A stretch of DNA of 64,000 nt. Source: Arthrobacter rhizophilus (lineage in GTDB: Bacteria; Actinomycetota; Actinomycetes; Actinomycetales; Micrococcaceae). Positions 49,641 to 59,280 of this stretch are shown in pieces. Every line of letters starts with the position of its first letter. Within the stretch, counting starts at the first letter, position 1. The translations under genes and the position numbers were made by a program. The notes under the pieces were generated by a model. It worked only from the letters and a program-made list of their open reading frames with translations, had not been told where the DNA came from and did no database searches. The stretch spans positions 1 through 64,000 of the forward strand of contig NZ_JAPFFT010000013.1 of NCBI RefSeq assembly GCF_026241105.1, read 5' to 3'.

Positions 49641-50279
49641 ATGTCACAGCACGCAGAGGCCCCCAGGATGGCAACCGTCGATCCAGCGGCGCAGGACAAC
49701 TACATCTACAACCGCCTGCTGAAAGAGCGCATCATCTGGCTCGGATCCGAAGTCCGTGACGAGAACGCCAACGCGATCTGCTCCCAGCTCCTCCTGCTCT
49801 CGGCTGAAGACCCGGAGAAGGACATCTACCTGTACATCAACTCACCTGGTGGTTCCGTGACTGCCGGCATGGCCATTTACGACACCATGCAGTTCATCCC
49901 TAATGACGTCGTCACCGTTGCCACCGGACTGGCGGCCTCCATGGGCCAGTTCCTTCTTTCCTCGGGCACCAAGGGCAAGCGTTACGCCACGCCCAACGCC
50001 CGCATCCTGATGCACCAGCCTTCCGGCGGCATCGGTGGCACGGCGTCGGACATCAAGATCCAGGCCGAATTGATTCTGCACATGAAGAAGGTCATGGCTG
50101 AGCTCACTGCGGAACAGACCGGACAGACTGTCGATACCATCCTCAAGGACAACGATCGCGACAAGTGGTTCACGGCCGTCGACGCTCTCGAGTACGGCTT
50201 CTTCGACAAGATCGCCGCCCACGCAGGCTCGGTTGCCGGCGGTGGCGGAACGGCCAACGCCTCGAACTCAGAGAACTAA
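49641..50279 (+). CDS. clpP1: ATP-dependent Clp protease proteolytic subunit 1
   Basis: A 212-residue serine peptidase. Catalytic Ser is in [14 protein letters not shown], His in [11 protein letters not shown], and Asp in NDRDKWF. Actinobacteria need two different ClpP rings, and this gene with the next provides them. The ATG at 49641 follows AGAGAGGTAAG. It lies 37 bases before clpP2 and is clearly co-transcribed. Confidence 0.96.
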   Translation: MSQHAEAPRMATVDPAAQDNYIYNRLLKERIIWLGSEVRDENANAICSQLLLLSAEDPEKDIYLYINSPGGSVTAGMAIYDTMQFIPNDVVTVATGLAASMGQFLLSSGTKGKRYATPNARILMHQPSGGIGGTASDIKIQAELILHMKKVMAELTAEQTGQTVDTILKDNDRDKWFTAVDALEYGFFDKIAAHAGSVAGGGGTANASNSEN

Positions 50280-50316
50280 CCGGCACCAAGAAACATTCAG
50301 ATCAGGAGCAATAAAC

Positions 50317-50976
50317 ATGAACTACAACTTTGGATGGTCTGCCGGTAATCTCCCGTCCAGCCGGTATGTCCTCCCGCAGTTCGAAGAGCGCACGCCCTAT
50401 GGCTTCAAGCGCCAGGACCCGTACACGAAGCTCTTCGAGGACCGCATCATCTTCCTCGGCGTGCAGGTTGACGACGCTTCCGCCGACGACATCATGGCCC
50501 AGCTGCTGGTACTCGAGTCCACGGACCCGGACCGCGACATCACGTTGTACATCAACTCCCCAGGTGGCTCGTTCACGGCCATGACGGCCATCTACGACAC
50601 CATGACGTACATTCGGCCGGAGATCCAGACTGTTTGCCTGGGACAGGCGGCCAGTGCCGCTGCCGTGCTGCTCGCGGCAGGTACTGCCGGGAAGCGTCTC
50701 GCACTGCCGAACGCCCGGGTACTGATCCACCAGCCGTCGCTGTCCGGCGGCCAGGGCGGGCAGGCCTCGGACCTCGAGATCCAGGCCGCAGAAGTCATGC
50801 GCATGCGCTCCTGGCTCGAGGACACGCTGGCCAAGCACTCAGGCCGGACGCCGGAACAGGTCAACAATGACATCGAGCGCGACAAGATCCTCACCGCCGC
50901 AGAAGCGATGAACTATGGATTGATCGACCAGGTGCTTGATTCCCGCAAAATCAAGCCCCAGGCAATCGCCAGGTAA
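50317..50976 (+). CDS. clpP2: ATP-dependent Clp protease proteolytic subunit 2
   Basis: A 219-residue partner of ClpP1 forming the mixed tetradecamer. Catalytic Ser lies in [14 protein letters not shown], His in [13 protein letters not shown] and Asp in NDIERDKI. The N-terminus [25 protein letters not shown] is typical of ClpP2. ATG 50317 has CAGGAG upstream; the frame to 50233 overlaps clpP1 and is not used. Confidence 0.95.
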   Translation: MNYNFGWSAGNLPSSRYVLPQFEERTPYGFKRQDPYTKLFEDRIIFLGVQVDDASADDIMAQLLVLESTDPDRDITLYINSPGGSFTAMTAIYDTMTYIRPEIQTVCLGQAASAAAVLLAAGTAGKRLALPNARVLIHQPSLSGGQGGQASDLEIQAAEVMRMRSWLEDTLAKHSGRTPEQVNNDIERDKILTAAEAMNYGLIDQVLDSRKIKPQAIAR

Positions 50977-51160
50977 CTGGCCAAAATTCGACGCCGGTGC
51001 GGTTCAGGAAATATGGACCGCATCGGCGTTCTGTTTCAACCCAAGCAGCCCATTGTGTCCTACAGTGGAAGTTGTCATGGTGGCGCCCCCGCTGCGATCT
51101 TGCGAACTTGGCGGATAGGTACGGGGCTGCACCACCCGCATGAAACGAAGGGATTCCCAC

Positions 51161-52447
51161 ATGGCTCGGATTGGCGAGAGCACGGATCTGCTGAAGTGTT
51201 CTTTCTGCGGAAAGAGCCAGAAGCAGGTGCGGAAGCTGATTGCCGGGCCCGGCGTGTACATCTGCGACGAGTGCATCGAACTCTGCAATGAGATCATCGA
51301 AGAGGAGCTCGCCGAAGTGTCGGATCTGGGCAGCTTTGAGTTGCCCAAGCCGCGGGAAATTTTCGATTTCCTCCAGGAGTACGTCATTGGCCAGGAGCCT
51401 GCGAAACGCTCCCTCGCCGTCGCGGTCTACAACCACTACAAGCGCATCCAGGCGGGTCACGCGCCGAAGACGGGACTGGGCGAAGGCGGACACCACGAGG
51501 ACGTGGAGATCGCCAAGTCCAATATCCTGCTCATTGGCCCCACCGGTTGCGGCAAGACCTACCTGGCACAGACGCTCGCCCGCCGCTTGAACGTTCCTTT
51601 CGCCGTCGCTGACGCCACCGCCTTGACTGAAGCCGGATACGTGGGCGAGGACGTAGAAAACATCCTGCTTAAGCTCATCCAAGCGGCTGATTACGACGTC
51701 AAGAAAGCCGAACAGGGCATCATCTACATCGACGAGATCGACAAGATTTCGCGTAAGAGCGAGAACCCGTCCATCACACGCGACGTCTCCGGTGAAGGCG
51801 TACAGCAGGCACTCCTGAAGATTCTCGAAGGGACGGTGGCCTCGGTTCCACCGCAGGGTGGCCGTAAGCACCCGCATCAGGAATTCATCCAGATCGACAC
51901 CACCAATGTGCTGTTCATTGTGGCCGGCGCCTTTGCCGGACTCGAGGACATCATCGGATCGCGGTCCGGCCGCAAGGGCATTGGATTCGGGGCCCCGCTC
52001 AACGAGGTCAAGGACAACGTGGACAGCTACGGCGAGGTGATGCCGGAGGACCTGCTCAAATTTGGGCTGATTCCTGAATTCATCGGACGCCTGCCTGTGA
52101 TCACCACCGTGTCCAACCTTGACCGCTCGGCGCTTATCCAGATTCTCTCCAAGCCCAAGAACGCGCTGGTCAAGCAGTACCAGAAGATGTTCCAGCTGGA
52201 CGGCGTAGAGCTCTTGTTCGACGACGACGCCCTGGACTCGATTGCCGACCAGGCCCTAGAACGTGGCACCGGAGCCCGTGGCCTGCGCGCCATCATGGAG
52301 GAAGTGCTGCTGCCGGTTATGTTCGACTTGCCCAGCCGTGACGACATCGCCAGCGTTGTTATCACCGCCGACGCCGTCAACAAGAAGGGCCAGCCCACCA
52401 TGATCGCGCACGAGGTCGTGGCGAAGCGGCGGAATAAGTCCGCCTAG
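51161..52447 (+). CDS. clpX: ATP-dependent Clp protease ATP-binding subunit ClpX
   Basis: A 428-residue AAA+ unfoldase that feeds ClpP1P2. The N-terminal zinc domain has [30 protein letters not shown] (14-43). Walker A is GPTGCGKT, Walker B is [10 protein letters not shown], and the pore loop is GYVGEDVE. The start ATG 51161 has GAAGGGA upstream. A 184-base gap from clpP2 suggests a promoter of its own in addition to read-through. Confidence 0.96.
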   Translation: MARIGESTDLLKCSFCGKSQKQVRKLIAGPGVYICDECIELCNEIIEEELAEVSDLGSFELPKPREIFDFLQEYVIGQEPAKRSLAVAVYNHYKRIQAGHAPKTGLGEGGHHEDVEIAKSNILLIGPTGCGKTYLAQTLARRLNVPFAVADATALTEAGYVGEDVENILLKLIQAADYDVKKAEQGIIYIDEIDKISRKSENPSITRDVSGEGVQQALLKILEGTVASVPPQGGRKHPHQEFIQIDTTNVLFIVAGAFAGLEDIIGSRSGRKGIGFGAPLNEVKDNVDSYGEVMPEDLLKFGLIPEFIGRLPVITTVSNLDRSALIQILSKPKNALVKQYQKMFQLDGVELLFDDDALDSIADQALERGTGARGLRAIMEEVLLPVMFDLPSRDDIASVVITADAVNKKGQPTMIAHEVVAKRRNKSA

Positions 52448-52528
52448 CCCGGGGTTGGCATAGCTGGTGCCGGACGCGCATTCTTCCGGCTAGCCGCGCC
52501 CCTGTACGTTCTATCCGAGGAGTTCCCT

Positions 52529-53143
52529 ATGCCCGAGCAGATCGCAAACAAGGTTGATTTCTGGTTCGACCCCATGTGCCCTTTCGCCTGGGTGACATCC
52601 CGCTGGATTGGCGAAGTGGAAGACGTCCGTGGCATCGAGACCACCTGGAACGTCATGAGCCTTTCCGTGCTTAACGAGGGCCGCGAACTTCCGGCAGAGT
52701 ACGCCGAGAAGATGGAGCTTGGCTGGGGACCGGTCCGGGTCATCATTGCCGCCCGCGAGCTGCACGGAGACGAGTACATCAAGCCGCTGTACGACGCGAT
52801 GGGTTCCCTCATCCACCACGATGGCATCAAGGACTTCGCCGAGGTCATCTCCAAGGCCCTGGCTGAAACCGGCCTGCCCGCCGAGTTGGCCCGCTTTGCC
52901 GATTCCGAGGAATACGACGTCCAGCTGCGTGCCAGCCACGAATCCGGTATTTCCTTGGTGGGCCAGGACGTGGGGACCCCGGTGGTTGCGGTGAATGGGA
53001 CTGCATTCTTCGGACCCGTTCTGACCCGTATTCCCCGAGGCGAAGAAGCCGGCCGAATCTGGGATGCCACGGTCACGTTGGCCGGCTACCCGCACTTCTT
53101 CGAGCTCAAGCGCAGCCGCACCGAAAGCCCCGAATTCAACTAG
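52529..53143 (+). CDS. DsbA-fold protein, mycothiol-dependent nitroreductase-like, monothiol
   Basis: A 204-residue thioredoxin-fold protein of the DsbA family resembling the mycobacterial mycothiol-dependent nitroreductase (Rv2466c type). Shared stretches are WFDPMCPFAW(V)TSRWIGEVE, NVMSLSVLNEG and VGTPVVAVNGTAFFGPV. The active site is MCPFA: the second cysteine of CPxC is an alanine, so it must work as a monothiol. It is cytosolic (no signal peptide). GAGGAG precedes the ATG. It follows clpX in the same direction. Confidence 0.85.
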   Translation: MPEQIANKVDFWFDPMCPFAWVTSRWIGEVEDVRGIETTWNVMSLSVLNEGRELPAEYAEKMELGWGPVRVIIAARELHGDEYIKPLYDAMGSLIHHDGIKDFAEVISKALAETGLPAELARFADSEEYDVQLRASHESGISLVGQDVGTPVVAVNGTAFFGPVLTRIPRGEEAGRIWDATVTLAGYPHFFELKRSRTESPEFN

Positions 53144-53152
53144 GCAGGACTC

Positions 53153-53212
53153 CGGCTCGCGGTTGAACGGATCGCGGTTGAGCGGCTCGCGGTTGAGCTA
53201 AGCGCGGTTGGG
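53153..53212. repeat. Four tandem copies of a 15-bp unit
   Basis: Units starting at 53153, 53168, 53183 and 53198 follow the pattern CGGCTCGCGGTTGAG with one to several changes; all share GCGGTTG. The array lies between convergent genes, ten bases after the DsbA-fold gene, and its length is probably variable between strains. Confidence 0.85.
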
Positions 53213-53227
53213 CGAACCCTGGCCTGG

Positions 53228-54103
53228 CTATTTCAGGAAGCGCGACGTTCTACGGTCCGCCAGGATCTTTCCGTTCGTTTGGCAGGTCGGGCAATACTGC
53301 AACGCGGTGTCGGCAAAGGACACCTCACGGATCGTGGTCCCGCACACCGGGCATGGCTGGCCCGCCCTGCCATGCACCCTCATGGTGCTCCGCTTCGCGT
53401 CCTTGAGCTCGTTGGAGGCTTTCCCGGTTGCGGCGGCGACAGCCGCACCCAGGACGCTTTCGATGGCCTCATAAAGGACCTGGGTGGTATTCCTGTCCAG
53501 CGACTTGGCGATCGCGAACGGTGAAATTCTGGCGGCGTGGAGGATCTCGTCGCTGTAGGCGTTCCCGATGCCCGCGATGACGCTCTGGCTGCGGAGCAGT
53601 CCTTTGACCTGGTGTGAGCTTGTGGCCAGGATCCCGGTCAAGGTTTCGGCGGTGAATTCAGGGCTCAGGGGGTCCGGACCCAGGGTTGCAATACCCGGGA
53701 CGTCCATGGGGCTTCGCACCACGTACACGGCCAGGCTTTTCTTCGTGCCCGCCTCCGTCAGATCCACGCCGACGTGCGTTGAGCCATCGGTCTTGGTGAA
53801 GCTGAGCCTGGCGGCAATATTGCTGCCGCCCATCCGTAGATGGGCCTGCGACGGCTGTTCGGTGTAGCGCAACCATCCGGCCTTGGCGAGGTGGAAAATG
53901 AAATGGGTCCCGTCAGCGTCGAGACTGATGAACTTGCCGAAGCGCTCCACCCCGAGGACTTTCCGACCCTCCAGGGACGAATACGGTGGATCGGCGGTCT
54001 TGAGCACTGCAAAGGAGGTGATCTGGATCTTCGTCAATTCGGCACCGAGAAGATTCCTGCCCAGGAAGGCGGCTAGTCCGGCCACTTCGGGAAGTTCTGG
54101 CAT
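53228..54103 (-). CDS. Fpg/Nei-family DNA glycosylase (MutM-like)
   Basis: A 291-residue glycosylase starting MPELPEVAGLAAFLGRNL, with catalytic Pro2 and Glu3. The DNA-binding helix-two-turn-helix is QSVIAGIGNAYSDEILHAA, and the zinc finger is CPVCGTTIREVSFADTALQYCPTCQ. PELPEV fits Fpg/MutM, but the sequence around HFIFHLAKAGWLRY is typical of a distinct actinobacterial Fpg-like group whose main lesion is unclear. ATG 54103 is chosen; the longer frame to 54130 is not needed. Confidence 0.87.
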   Translation of the reverse strand: MPELPEVAGLAAFLGRNLLGAELTKIQITSFAVLKTADPPYSSLEGRKVLGVERFGKFISLDADGTHFIFHLAKAGWLRYTEQPSQAHLRMGGSNIAARLSFTKTDGSTHVGVDLTEAGTKKSLAVYVVRSPMDVPGIATLGPDPLSPEFTAETLTGILATSSHQVKGLLRSQSVIAGIGNAYSDEILHAARISPFAIAKSLDRNTTQVLYEAIESVLGAAVAAATGKASNELKDAKRSTMRVHGRAGQPCPVCGTTIREVSFADTALQYCPTCQTNGKILADRRTSRFLK

Positions 54104-54389
54104 AGCAACACTGTCCCACAAAGCACCCACCTGCCAGAACCCCGGAGGCCAGTCACGAACGCCAGGAATTACATGGAAGTAGTTCCTGAAGAGGGCTTGT
54201 GCTGGCTGGAGCGCGGGTCAAGAATAGAACTTACCCACTTCGAAAGAAGAGGGACACGGAAACCAAAGATTCAGTGATATGTATCTGACGCAGCCTTCGG
54301 CAAAGTTGGATGCAAGCTACCAGTGACGAGGTAGGAAGACCTGAAAGTCCGAGGATTCCGCCAGACTGTCGAGACGTCACCAGGCAGCC
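54104..54389. other. Intergenic region upstream of the Fpg-like gene
   Basis: This stretch lies between the Fpg-like start and the valS terminator. It is less GC-rich than its surroundings. It must contain the promoter of the minus-strand glycosylase gene. I found no supported gene, tRNA or strong hairpin in it. Confidence 0.5.
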
Positions 54390-54433
54390 GAAAAGTCGAA
54401 GCCCCACCAACGGCTAAACGCTGATGGGGCTTC
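54390..54433 (-). terminator. Terminator of valS
   Basis: On the minus strand GAAGCCCCA pairs with TGGGGCTTC (54425-54433 with 54398-54406), followed by GACTTTTCGG. It lies about 55 bases past the valS stop. Confidence 0.75.
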
Positions 54434-54487
54434 CCCTTTGCCCGAAAACTCACGGACAAGGCCCGGAAACTCCCGGGCTCTTCGAAA

Positions 54488-57109
54488 CTAGGCCTGCGCG
54501 GGCTCCTCGGCAGGTGCCAGGACCACGTCGCTCACCGTGAGTTCGCCGTCAGCGGCTACCAGCGAAATCTCCTGTGCGTTGGCTGCGGCCTTCAAATCTC
54601 CCAGTCCGGCTTCCAGCTGCGCAACAAAGGATTCTCCCGCGGTGATCGTGGCGGAGAGAACTTCGGTGCGCTGCTTGACCTTGGCCTCTGACTTGGCCTT
54701 GCGGATGCCACTCAGCGCAATGCCAACGGTGCCCAGCATGGTGGTGTCGCCGTCGACGATTTCCAGGGCCGCAGGCCACGCCGCGCGGTGCACCGAGCCT
54801 GTGCGCCACCAGCTCCAGACTTCTTCGGTGGCGAAGGGCAGGAACGGCGCGAACAGGCGCAAGAGTGAATCCAGCGTGGTGGCGAGGGCTGCAAGGACGG
54901 AGGCCTGCTCCGTCTCACCGGCAGCACCGTAAGCGCGGTCCTTGATGAGCTCAACATAATCGTCAGTGAACTGCCAAAAGAACGATTCCGTGATCTGGAG
55001 GGCGCGCGCGTAGTCGTAGTTGTCGAACGCTTTGGTGGACTGAGCCACGACGTCGGCCAGCTGTGCCAGCAGCGCACGGTCCAGGGGGTTGCCCAGGACG
55101 GACAGGTCCGCGCCGACAACCGAGTTCTCGGTTGCGCCTAGGTTCAGCACGAACTTGGAGGCGTTGAGCAGCTTGATGGCCAGGCGACGGCCGATCTTCA
55201 TCTGGGCGATTTCGTAGGCGGTGTCCGCGCCAAGCTTGGCCGAGGCAGCCCAGTAACGGACGGCGTCGGAACCGAATTCGTTGAGGACGTCGGTCGGAAC
55301 CACCACGTTGCCCTTGGACTTGGACATCTTCTTGCGGTCCGGATCCAGGATCCAGCCCGAGATGGCGGCGTGCTTCCACGGCGCGCTGTTCTGCAGGGCA
55401 TCTGCCCGCACAGCCGAGGAAAAGAGCCAAGTGCGGATGATGTCGTGGCCTTGGGGACGGAGGTCGAAGGGGTAGACCTTGCCGAACAGTTCCTCGTCAC
55501 GGCTCCAGCCGCCCACGATCTGCGGTGTCAGGGAGGACGTGGCCCAGGTATCCAGGACGTCCGCGTCACCGATGAAGCCGTTGGGCTGCTCGCGCCGGGA
55601 CTCGTCGAAGCCGGGAGCCGCGTCTGCCGCTGGGTCCACGGGCAAGGACTCGTCGGACGGGAGGATCGGGTTCGCGTAGTCCGGGTTGCCCTGGGCATCA
55701 AGCGGGTACCAGACGGGGATCGGCACGCCGAAGAAGCGCTGGCGTGACACGAGCCAGTCGCCGTTCAATCCGGAGATCCAGTTCTCGTAGCGGGAGCGCA
55801 TGAAGGACGGGTGGAACTCGATCTCGTGTCCGCGTGCGATCAACCGTTCGCGGCGGTCCTCGTCCCGGCCGCCGTTGCGGATATACCATTGGCGCGACGT
55901 GACAACTTCGAGAGGCTTGTCGCCCTTTTCGAAGAAGTTCACCGGGTGAGTGATCTTCTTAGGCTCGCCGTCCAGCAGATCGGCAGCCGTGAGAAGTTCC
56001 ACCACGGCTTCCTTTGCGCCGAACACAGTCTTTCCGGCGATCGCGGCATAGGCTTCGCGGCCGGCGTCGGTGGTGATCCATTCCGGAGTCTCCGCGATGA
56101 TGCGGCCGTCGCGGCCCACAATCGCCCGCGTGGGCAACTGCAGCTCGCGCCACCAGGTGACGTCCGTCAGGTCGCCGAAGGTGCAGACCATGGCGATGCC
56201 TGAGCCTTTGTCCGCCTTGGCAAGCGGGTGCGCCTTGACCTCCAGTTCGACGTCGAACAGGGGAGACGTCACGGTCTTGCCGAACAGCGGCTGGTAGCGC
56301 TCGTCGTCGGGGTTTGCCACCAGGGCCGCGCACGCCGCGAGCAGTTCCGGGCGCGTGGTCTCGACGTAGATCTTCTCGCCGTCGGCGGTGAAGAAGGGGT
56401 AGCGGTAGTACGCGCCGGCAACTTCGCGGTCTTCCAGCTCGGCCTGCGCGACGGCGGTGCGGAACGTCACGTCCCACAACGTGGGAGCCTCGGCCATGTA
56501 GGCGTCGCCGGCGTTCAGGTTCGCGAGGAAGGCGCGCTGGGACACCGCACGGGAAGTGTCATCGATGGTGCGGTACGTGAGGTCCCAGTCCACGGACAAG
56601 CCAAGGGTCTGGAACAGGTTCTCGAAGACCTTCTCGTCCTCCACGGCGAGTTCCTCGCAGAGTTCGATGAAGTTCTGCCGGGAGACGACGTCGAAGTCCC
56701 GCTGGTTCTTTGCGGGCTCCGCCGGCGGGCGGTAGCCGGCGTTGTACGGAATGGCGGGATCGCAGCGGACGCCGTAGTAGTTCTGGACGCGGCGCTCGGT
56801 GGGCAGGCCGTTGTCGTCCCAACCCATCGGGTAGAACACGTTCTTGCCGGTCATGCGCATGTAGCGGGCCTGGACATCCGTCTGCGTGAACGAGAACATG
56901 TGGCCCACGTGGAGCGAACCCGAGGCGGTAGGCGGGGGAGTGTCGATCGAGTAGACCTGCTCCCGGGTGGTGTCCGGGTTGAACTTGTAGGTTCCTTCGT
57001 CCAGCCAGCGCTGCGTCAGGGCAGCCTCAAGGCCTTCAAGGGCCGGCTTGTCGGGAACGTTGATGGGGGCGGTGGCGGGCGTGTCTGTACCCTGCGTTGA
57101 TTCAGCCAT
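54488..57109 (-). CDS. valS: Valyl-tRNA synthetase
   Basis: An 873-residue class Ia synthetase charging tRNA-Val. The HIGH-type motif is GSLHVGHMFS, followed by YPMGWDDNGLPTERRVQNYYGV, which is characteristic of the ValS form lacking the long C-terminal extension. KMSKSKGNVV is the second signature. The editing domain lies between. The C-terminal coiled coil is short (AQLEAGLGDLKAAANAQE). No T-box-like leader is apparent upstream; the 63 bases to the divergent DUF488 gene hold both promoters. Confidence 0.96.
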   Translation of the reverse strand: MAESTQGTDTPATAPINVPDKPALEGLEAALTQRWLDEGTYKFNPDTTREQVYSIDTPPPTASGSLHVGHMFSFTQTDVQARYMRMTGKNVFYPMGWDDNGLPTERRVQNYYGVRCDPAIPYNAGYRPPAEPAKNQRDFDVVSRQNFIELCEELAVEDEKVFENLFQTLGLSVDWDLTYRTIDDTSRAVSQRAFLANLNAGDAYMAEAPTLWDVTFRTAVAQAELEDREVAGAYYRYPFFTADGEKIYVETTRPELLAACAALVANPDDERYQPLFGKTVTSPLFDVELEVKAHPLAKADKGSGIAMVCTFGDLTDVTWWRELQLPTRAIVGRDGRIIAETPEWITTDAGREAYAAIAGKTVFGAKEAVVELLTAADLLDGEPKKITHPVNFFEKGDKPLEVVTSRQWYIRNGGRDEDRRERLIARGHEIEFHPSFMRSRYENWISGLNGDWLVSRQRFFGVPIPVWYPLDAQGNPDYANPILPSDESLPVDPAADAAPGFDESRREQPNGFIGDADVLDTWATSSLTPQIVGGWSRDEELFGKVYPFDLRPQGHDIIRTWLFSSAVRADALQNSAPWKHAAISGWILDPDRKKMSKSKGNVVVPTDVLNEFGSDAVRYWAASAKLGADTAYEIAQMKIGRRLAIKLLNASKFVLNLGATENSVVGADLSVLGNPLDRALLAQLADVVAQSTKAFDNYDYARALQITESFFWQFTDDYVELIKDRAYGAAGETEQASVLAALATTLDSLLRLFAPFLPFATEEVWSWWRTGSVHRAAWPAALEIVDGDTTMLGTVGIALSGIRKAKSEAKVKQRTEVLSATITAGESFVAQLEAGLGDLKAAANAQEISLVAADGELTVSDVVLAPAEEPAQA

Positions 57110-57172
57110 GGGCCAATTGTTTCATGGCCCCCATTGTTCCGCGGCACGGGGACGTGCAGTAGCATGCGGCCC

Positions 57173-57550
57173 ATGACGGAACTCAGGGACGTTTTGGCGA
57201 TCAAGCGCATCTATGACGAAGCAGCCGACGACGACGGCTACCGGGTTTTGGTGGACCGGCTCTGGCCGCGAGGGGTATCCAAGGAACGCGCCCGTTTGGA
57301 TCTCTGGCTGAAGGAAATCGCGCCATCGCCCCCGCTGCGAACGGAATTTGCGCACATGCAGGAGCGCTTTGCGGACTTCAAGAAGCAGTATGAGGCCGAG
57401 CTGGAACAGAATCCTGCCGTTGGCCAGTTGCTGGAGTTGGCGGCCGGCAAGAAGCGCCTGACCCTGCTTTACGGAGCCCGGGACCCCGATGTCAACCACG
57501 CCCGCGTGCTCCTGGAGTTCTTGCTTGGCGCCGGGGCGGCGGGCAAATGA
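57173..57550 (+). CDS. DUF488 family protein
   Basis: A 125-residue DUF488 protein of unknown function. Characteristic stretches are IKRIYDEA, GYRVLVDRLWPRGVSKERARLDLWLKEIAPS and LTLLYGARDPDVNHARVLLEFL. ATG 57173 gives the common N-terminus MTELRDVLAIKRIY. Its stop overlaps the methyltransferase start (ATGA), so the genes are coupled. Confidence 0.9.
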   Translation: MTELRDVLAIKRIYDEAADDDGYRVLVDRLWPRGVSKERARLDLWLKEIAPSPPLRTEFAHMQERFADFKKQYEAELEQNPAVGQLLELAAGKKRLTLLYGARDPDVNHARVLLEFLLGAGAAGK

Positions 57551-58185
57551 CCCCGCCGCATCCGCGCTTCGCGCGGGCCTACGCCCGGGCCGTTCCGGCG
57601 ATAAACCTCCGCGGCGGAACTGAGCACCGGCGCAGCTTGCTGGCCGGTCTGCGTGGCCGCGTCATTGAGGTCGGCGCCGGCGAGGGCTCGTCGTTCGGAC
57701 TGTACCCGGCCACCGTGGAAAGCGTCCTTGCGGTTGAACCTGATGATTACCTCAGGGGGCTTGCCGGAGCTAAGGCAGGGCTTGCTGCTGTGCCGGTCAC
57801 GGTTGTTCCCGGAACAGCCGAAAATCTTCCAGCGGCCGACGGGGAGGCGGACGCCGTCGTGGTCAGTCTTGTCCTCTGCAGCGTCGCCGACCAGGCGGCG
57901 GTGTTGGCGGAAATCCGCCGCGTGCTGCGCCCCGGCGGAACCCTGGCATTCTACGAGCACGTGCGCTCGGACCGTAGGATTCTCGCCGCCGTCGAGGATC
58001 TGCTCACTCCGGCCTGGCAGCACATGGCCGGAGGCTGCCATCCCAACCGCAACACCCTTCAGGCGATCGGCGCCGCCGGCTTCCAGGTGCTGCACAATGA
58101 GCGGTTCGGCTTCTCTGCCGGCCCGCTGTCCCCGCCGATCGCCCACATCCTTGGCCGGGCGATTTCTCCCGGCGAACCACGTTAG
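57547..58185 (+). CDS. Class I SAM-dependent methyltransferase
   Basis: A 212-residue methyltransferase of the Methyltransf_11 type. The SAM-binding motif I is VIEVGAGEGSSFGLYP (39-54), acidic loop VLAVEPDDYL, and motif IV-like ADAVVVSLVLCSVAD. The later LRPGGTLAFYEHVRSD is the post-motif strand. Substrate unknown; relatives are often near quinone or lipid genes, but the context here gives no hint. It overlaps the DUF488 gene by four bases and is followed by an SDR gene after nine bases. Confidence 0.87.
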   Translation: MTPPHPRFARAYARAVPAINLRGGTEHRRSLLAGLRGRVIEVGAGEGSSFGLYPATVESVLAVEPDDYLRGLAGAKAGLAAVPVTVVPGTAENLPAADGEADAVVVSLVLCSVADQAAVLAEIRRVLRPGGTLAFYEHVRSDRRILAAVEDLLTPAWQHMAGGCHPNRNTLQAIGAAGFQVLHNERFGFSAGPLSPPIAHILGRAISPGEPR

Positions 58186-58194
58186 GGTGGTGCC

Positions 58195-58953
58195 ATGACT
58201 GAGGAAGTACAGACGAAGACCGCAGTAGTGACCGGCGCCAGCACAGGAATCGGCGAAGCCACAGTGCGGGCCCTCACCGCAGATGGATGGAACGTGTTCG
58301 CCGTCGCCCGGCGAGCCGAACGGCTCGCGGCCCTCGGCGCCGAGACCGGCGCCGTGCCGTTCGCAGCGGATATCACCGACGACGACGACGTCGCCGCCTT
58401 GCTCTCCGCCGTCACCGAAGCCGGGGGAGCAGACACCCTCATCAATATTGCCGGCGGCGCACGAGGCGCAGACACCCTGGCCAATGCTCAGACCGAAGAC
58501 TGGGACTGGATGTACCAAGTCAACGTGCTCGGCACCCTGAAGCTGACCCGGGCCTTCCTCCCGATGCTGCGGGCCAACGGCGAGGGCACCGTCCTGAACC
58601 TGACGTCGACCGCGGGATTCACGGCCTACGAGGGCGGCGGCGGATACAACGCGGCCAAGTTCGCCCAACACGCCATGACCGGCGCCCTGCGCCTGGAGGA
58701 AGCCGAGAACAACATCCGCGTCATCGAGGTGGCGCCCGGCCTCGTCCGCACGGAGGAATTCGCCCTCAACCGCCTCGGCGATGCCACTGCGGCAGCAAAG
58801 GTGTATGCCGGCGTCGAGAAGCCGCTCACGCCGGAGGACGTCGCCGACGTCGTCAAGTACGCGGTCTCCGTGCCGCACCACATCAACCTGGACGAGATCA
58901 TCGTCCGTCCGGTGGCACAAGCGGCAACGCACAAGTTGATCCGCAAGGGCTGA
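58195..58953 (+). CDS. SDR-family oxidoreductase
   Basis: A 252-residue classical SDR resembling the YdfG/serine 3-dehydrogenase type. The cofactor motif TGASTGIG is at about 14-21; the NNAG position reads NIAGG, a conservative change. The active-site Ser is in NLTSTAGFTAYEGGGGYNAAKFA, with Tyr and Lys of YNAAK. The C-terminal VADVVKYAVSVPHHINLDEIIVRPVAQ is typical of this group. It ends a three-gene operon with DUF488 and the methyltransferase. Confidence 0.88.
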   Translation: MTEEVQTKTAVVTGASTGIGEATVRALTADGWNVFAVARRAERLAALGAETGAVPFAADITDDDDVAALLSAVTEAGGADTLINIAGGARGADTLANAQTEDWDWMYQVNVLGTLKLTRAFLPMLRANGEGTVLNLTSTAGFTAYEGGGGYNAAKFAQHAMTGALRLEEAENNIRVIEVAPGLVRTEEFALNRLGDATAAAKVYAGVEKPLTPEDVADVVKYAVSVPHHINLDEIIVRPVAQAATHKLIRKG

Positions 58954-59010
58954 GGCGTCCAGGCGCCGCGCGCTCCACGCCCCAAGTGGAGCTCGCGGCT
59001 CCGCTGCCGC

Positions 59011-59016
59011 TAGACT
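59011..59016 (+). promoter_or_regulatory. -10 box of the ileS leader
   Basis: TAGACT lies about a dozen bases ahead of the 5' limit of the T-box structure. The same hexamer precedes rnpB and tRNA-Pro in this window. Confidence 0.55.
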
Positions 59017-59022
59017 TGTGGC

Positions 59023-59275
59023 ACAAGCTTCGACCCGGACATCACCGGTGAGCTTCCGGAAGAACGCCCCGGCACCAAGGGTCAGTAGAACCGGACGGGT
59101 AAGCCCGTCACAGCAGCAATGAGCGGCCGAACGCCGGACAGCTCCCTTCAAAGGGAGCAGTGCCAGCGGCGGTAAGTGAGGTGGTACCGCGGTACCGGCG
59201 CTGTTGGAAACAACGGCCTGGCGCCGTCCTCGCATCCTGAATGAAACTTTGTGTTCACCGGCTCAACCCAGGATG
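59023..59275 (+). promoter_or_regulatory. Isoleucine T-box riboswitch, translational type with short Stem I
   Basis: The conserved T-box AAGTGAGGTGGTACCGCGG is at 59174-59192. Stem I is closed by GACCC/GGGTC (59032-59036 with 59079-59083), only about 52 bases long, with the Ile specifier ATC at 59041-59043. Stem II is GACGGG/CCCGTC (59094-59109) and Stem III GCTCCCTT/AAGGGAGC (59141-59158). There is no terminator; instead CATCCTG (59233-59239) can pair with CAGGATG (59269-59275) and hide the ileS ribosome-binding site. Uncharged tRNA-Ile should open it and allow translation. Confidence 0.92.
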
Positions 59276-59280
59276 AAGAG

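Noticed and set aside
53153..53212. Possible CRISPR or regulator-binding iterons
   Set aside because: The 15-bp units have no spacers, and no replication initiator or cas gene is nearby; treated as a simple tandem repeat.
54271..54459. A 62-codon minus-strand open frame downstream of valS
   Set aside because: It starts inside the sequence of the valS terminator hairpin, has no ribosome-binding site and resembles nothing I recognise.
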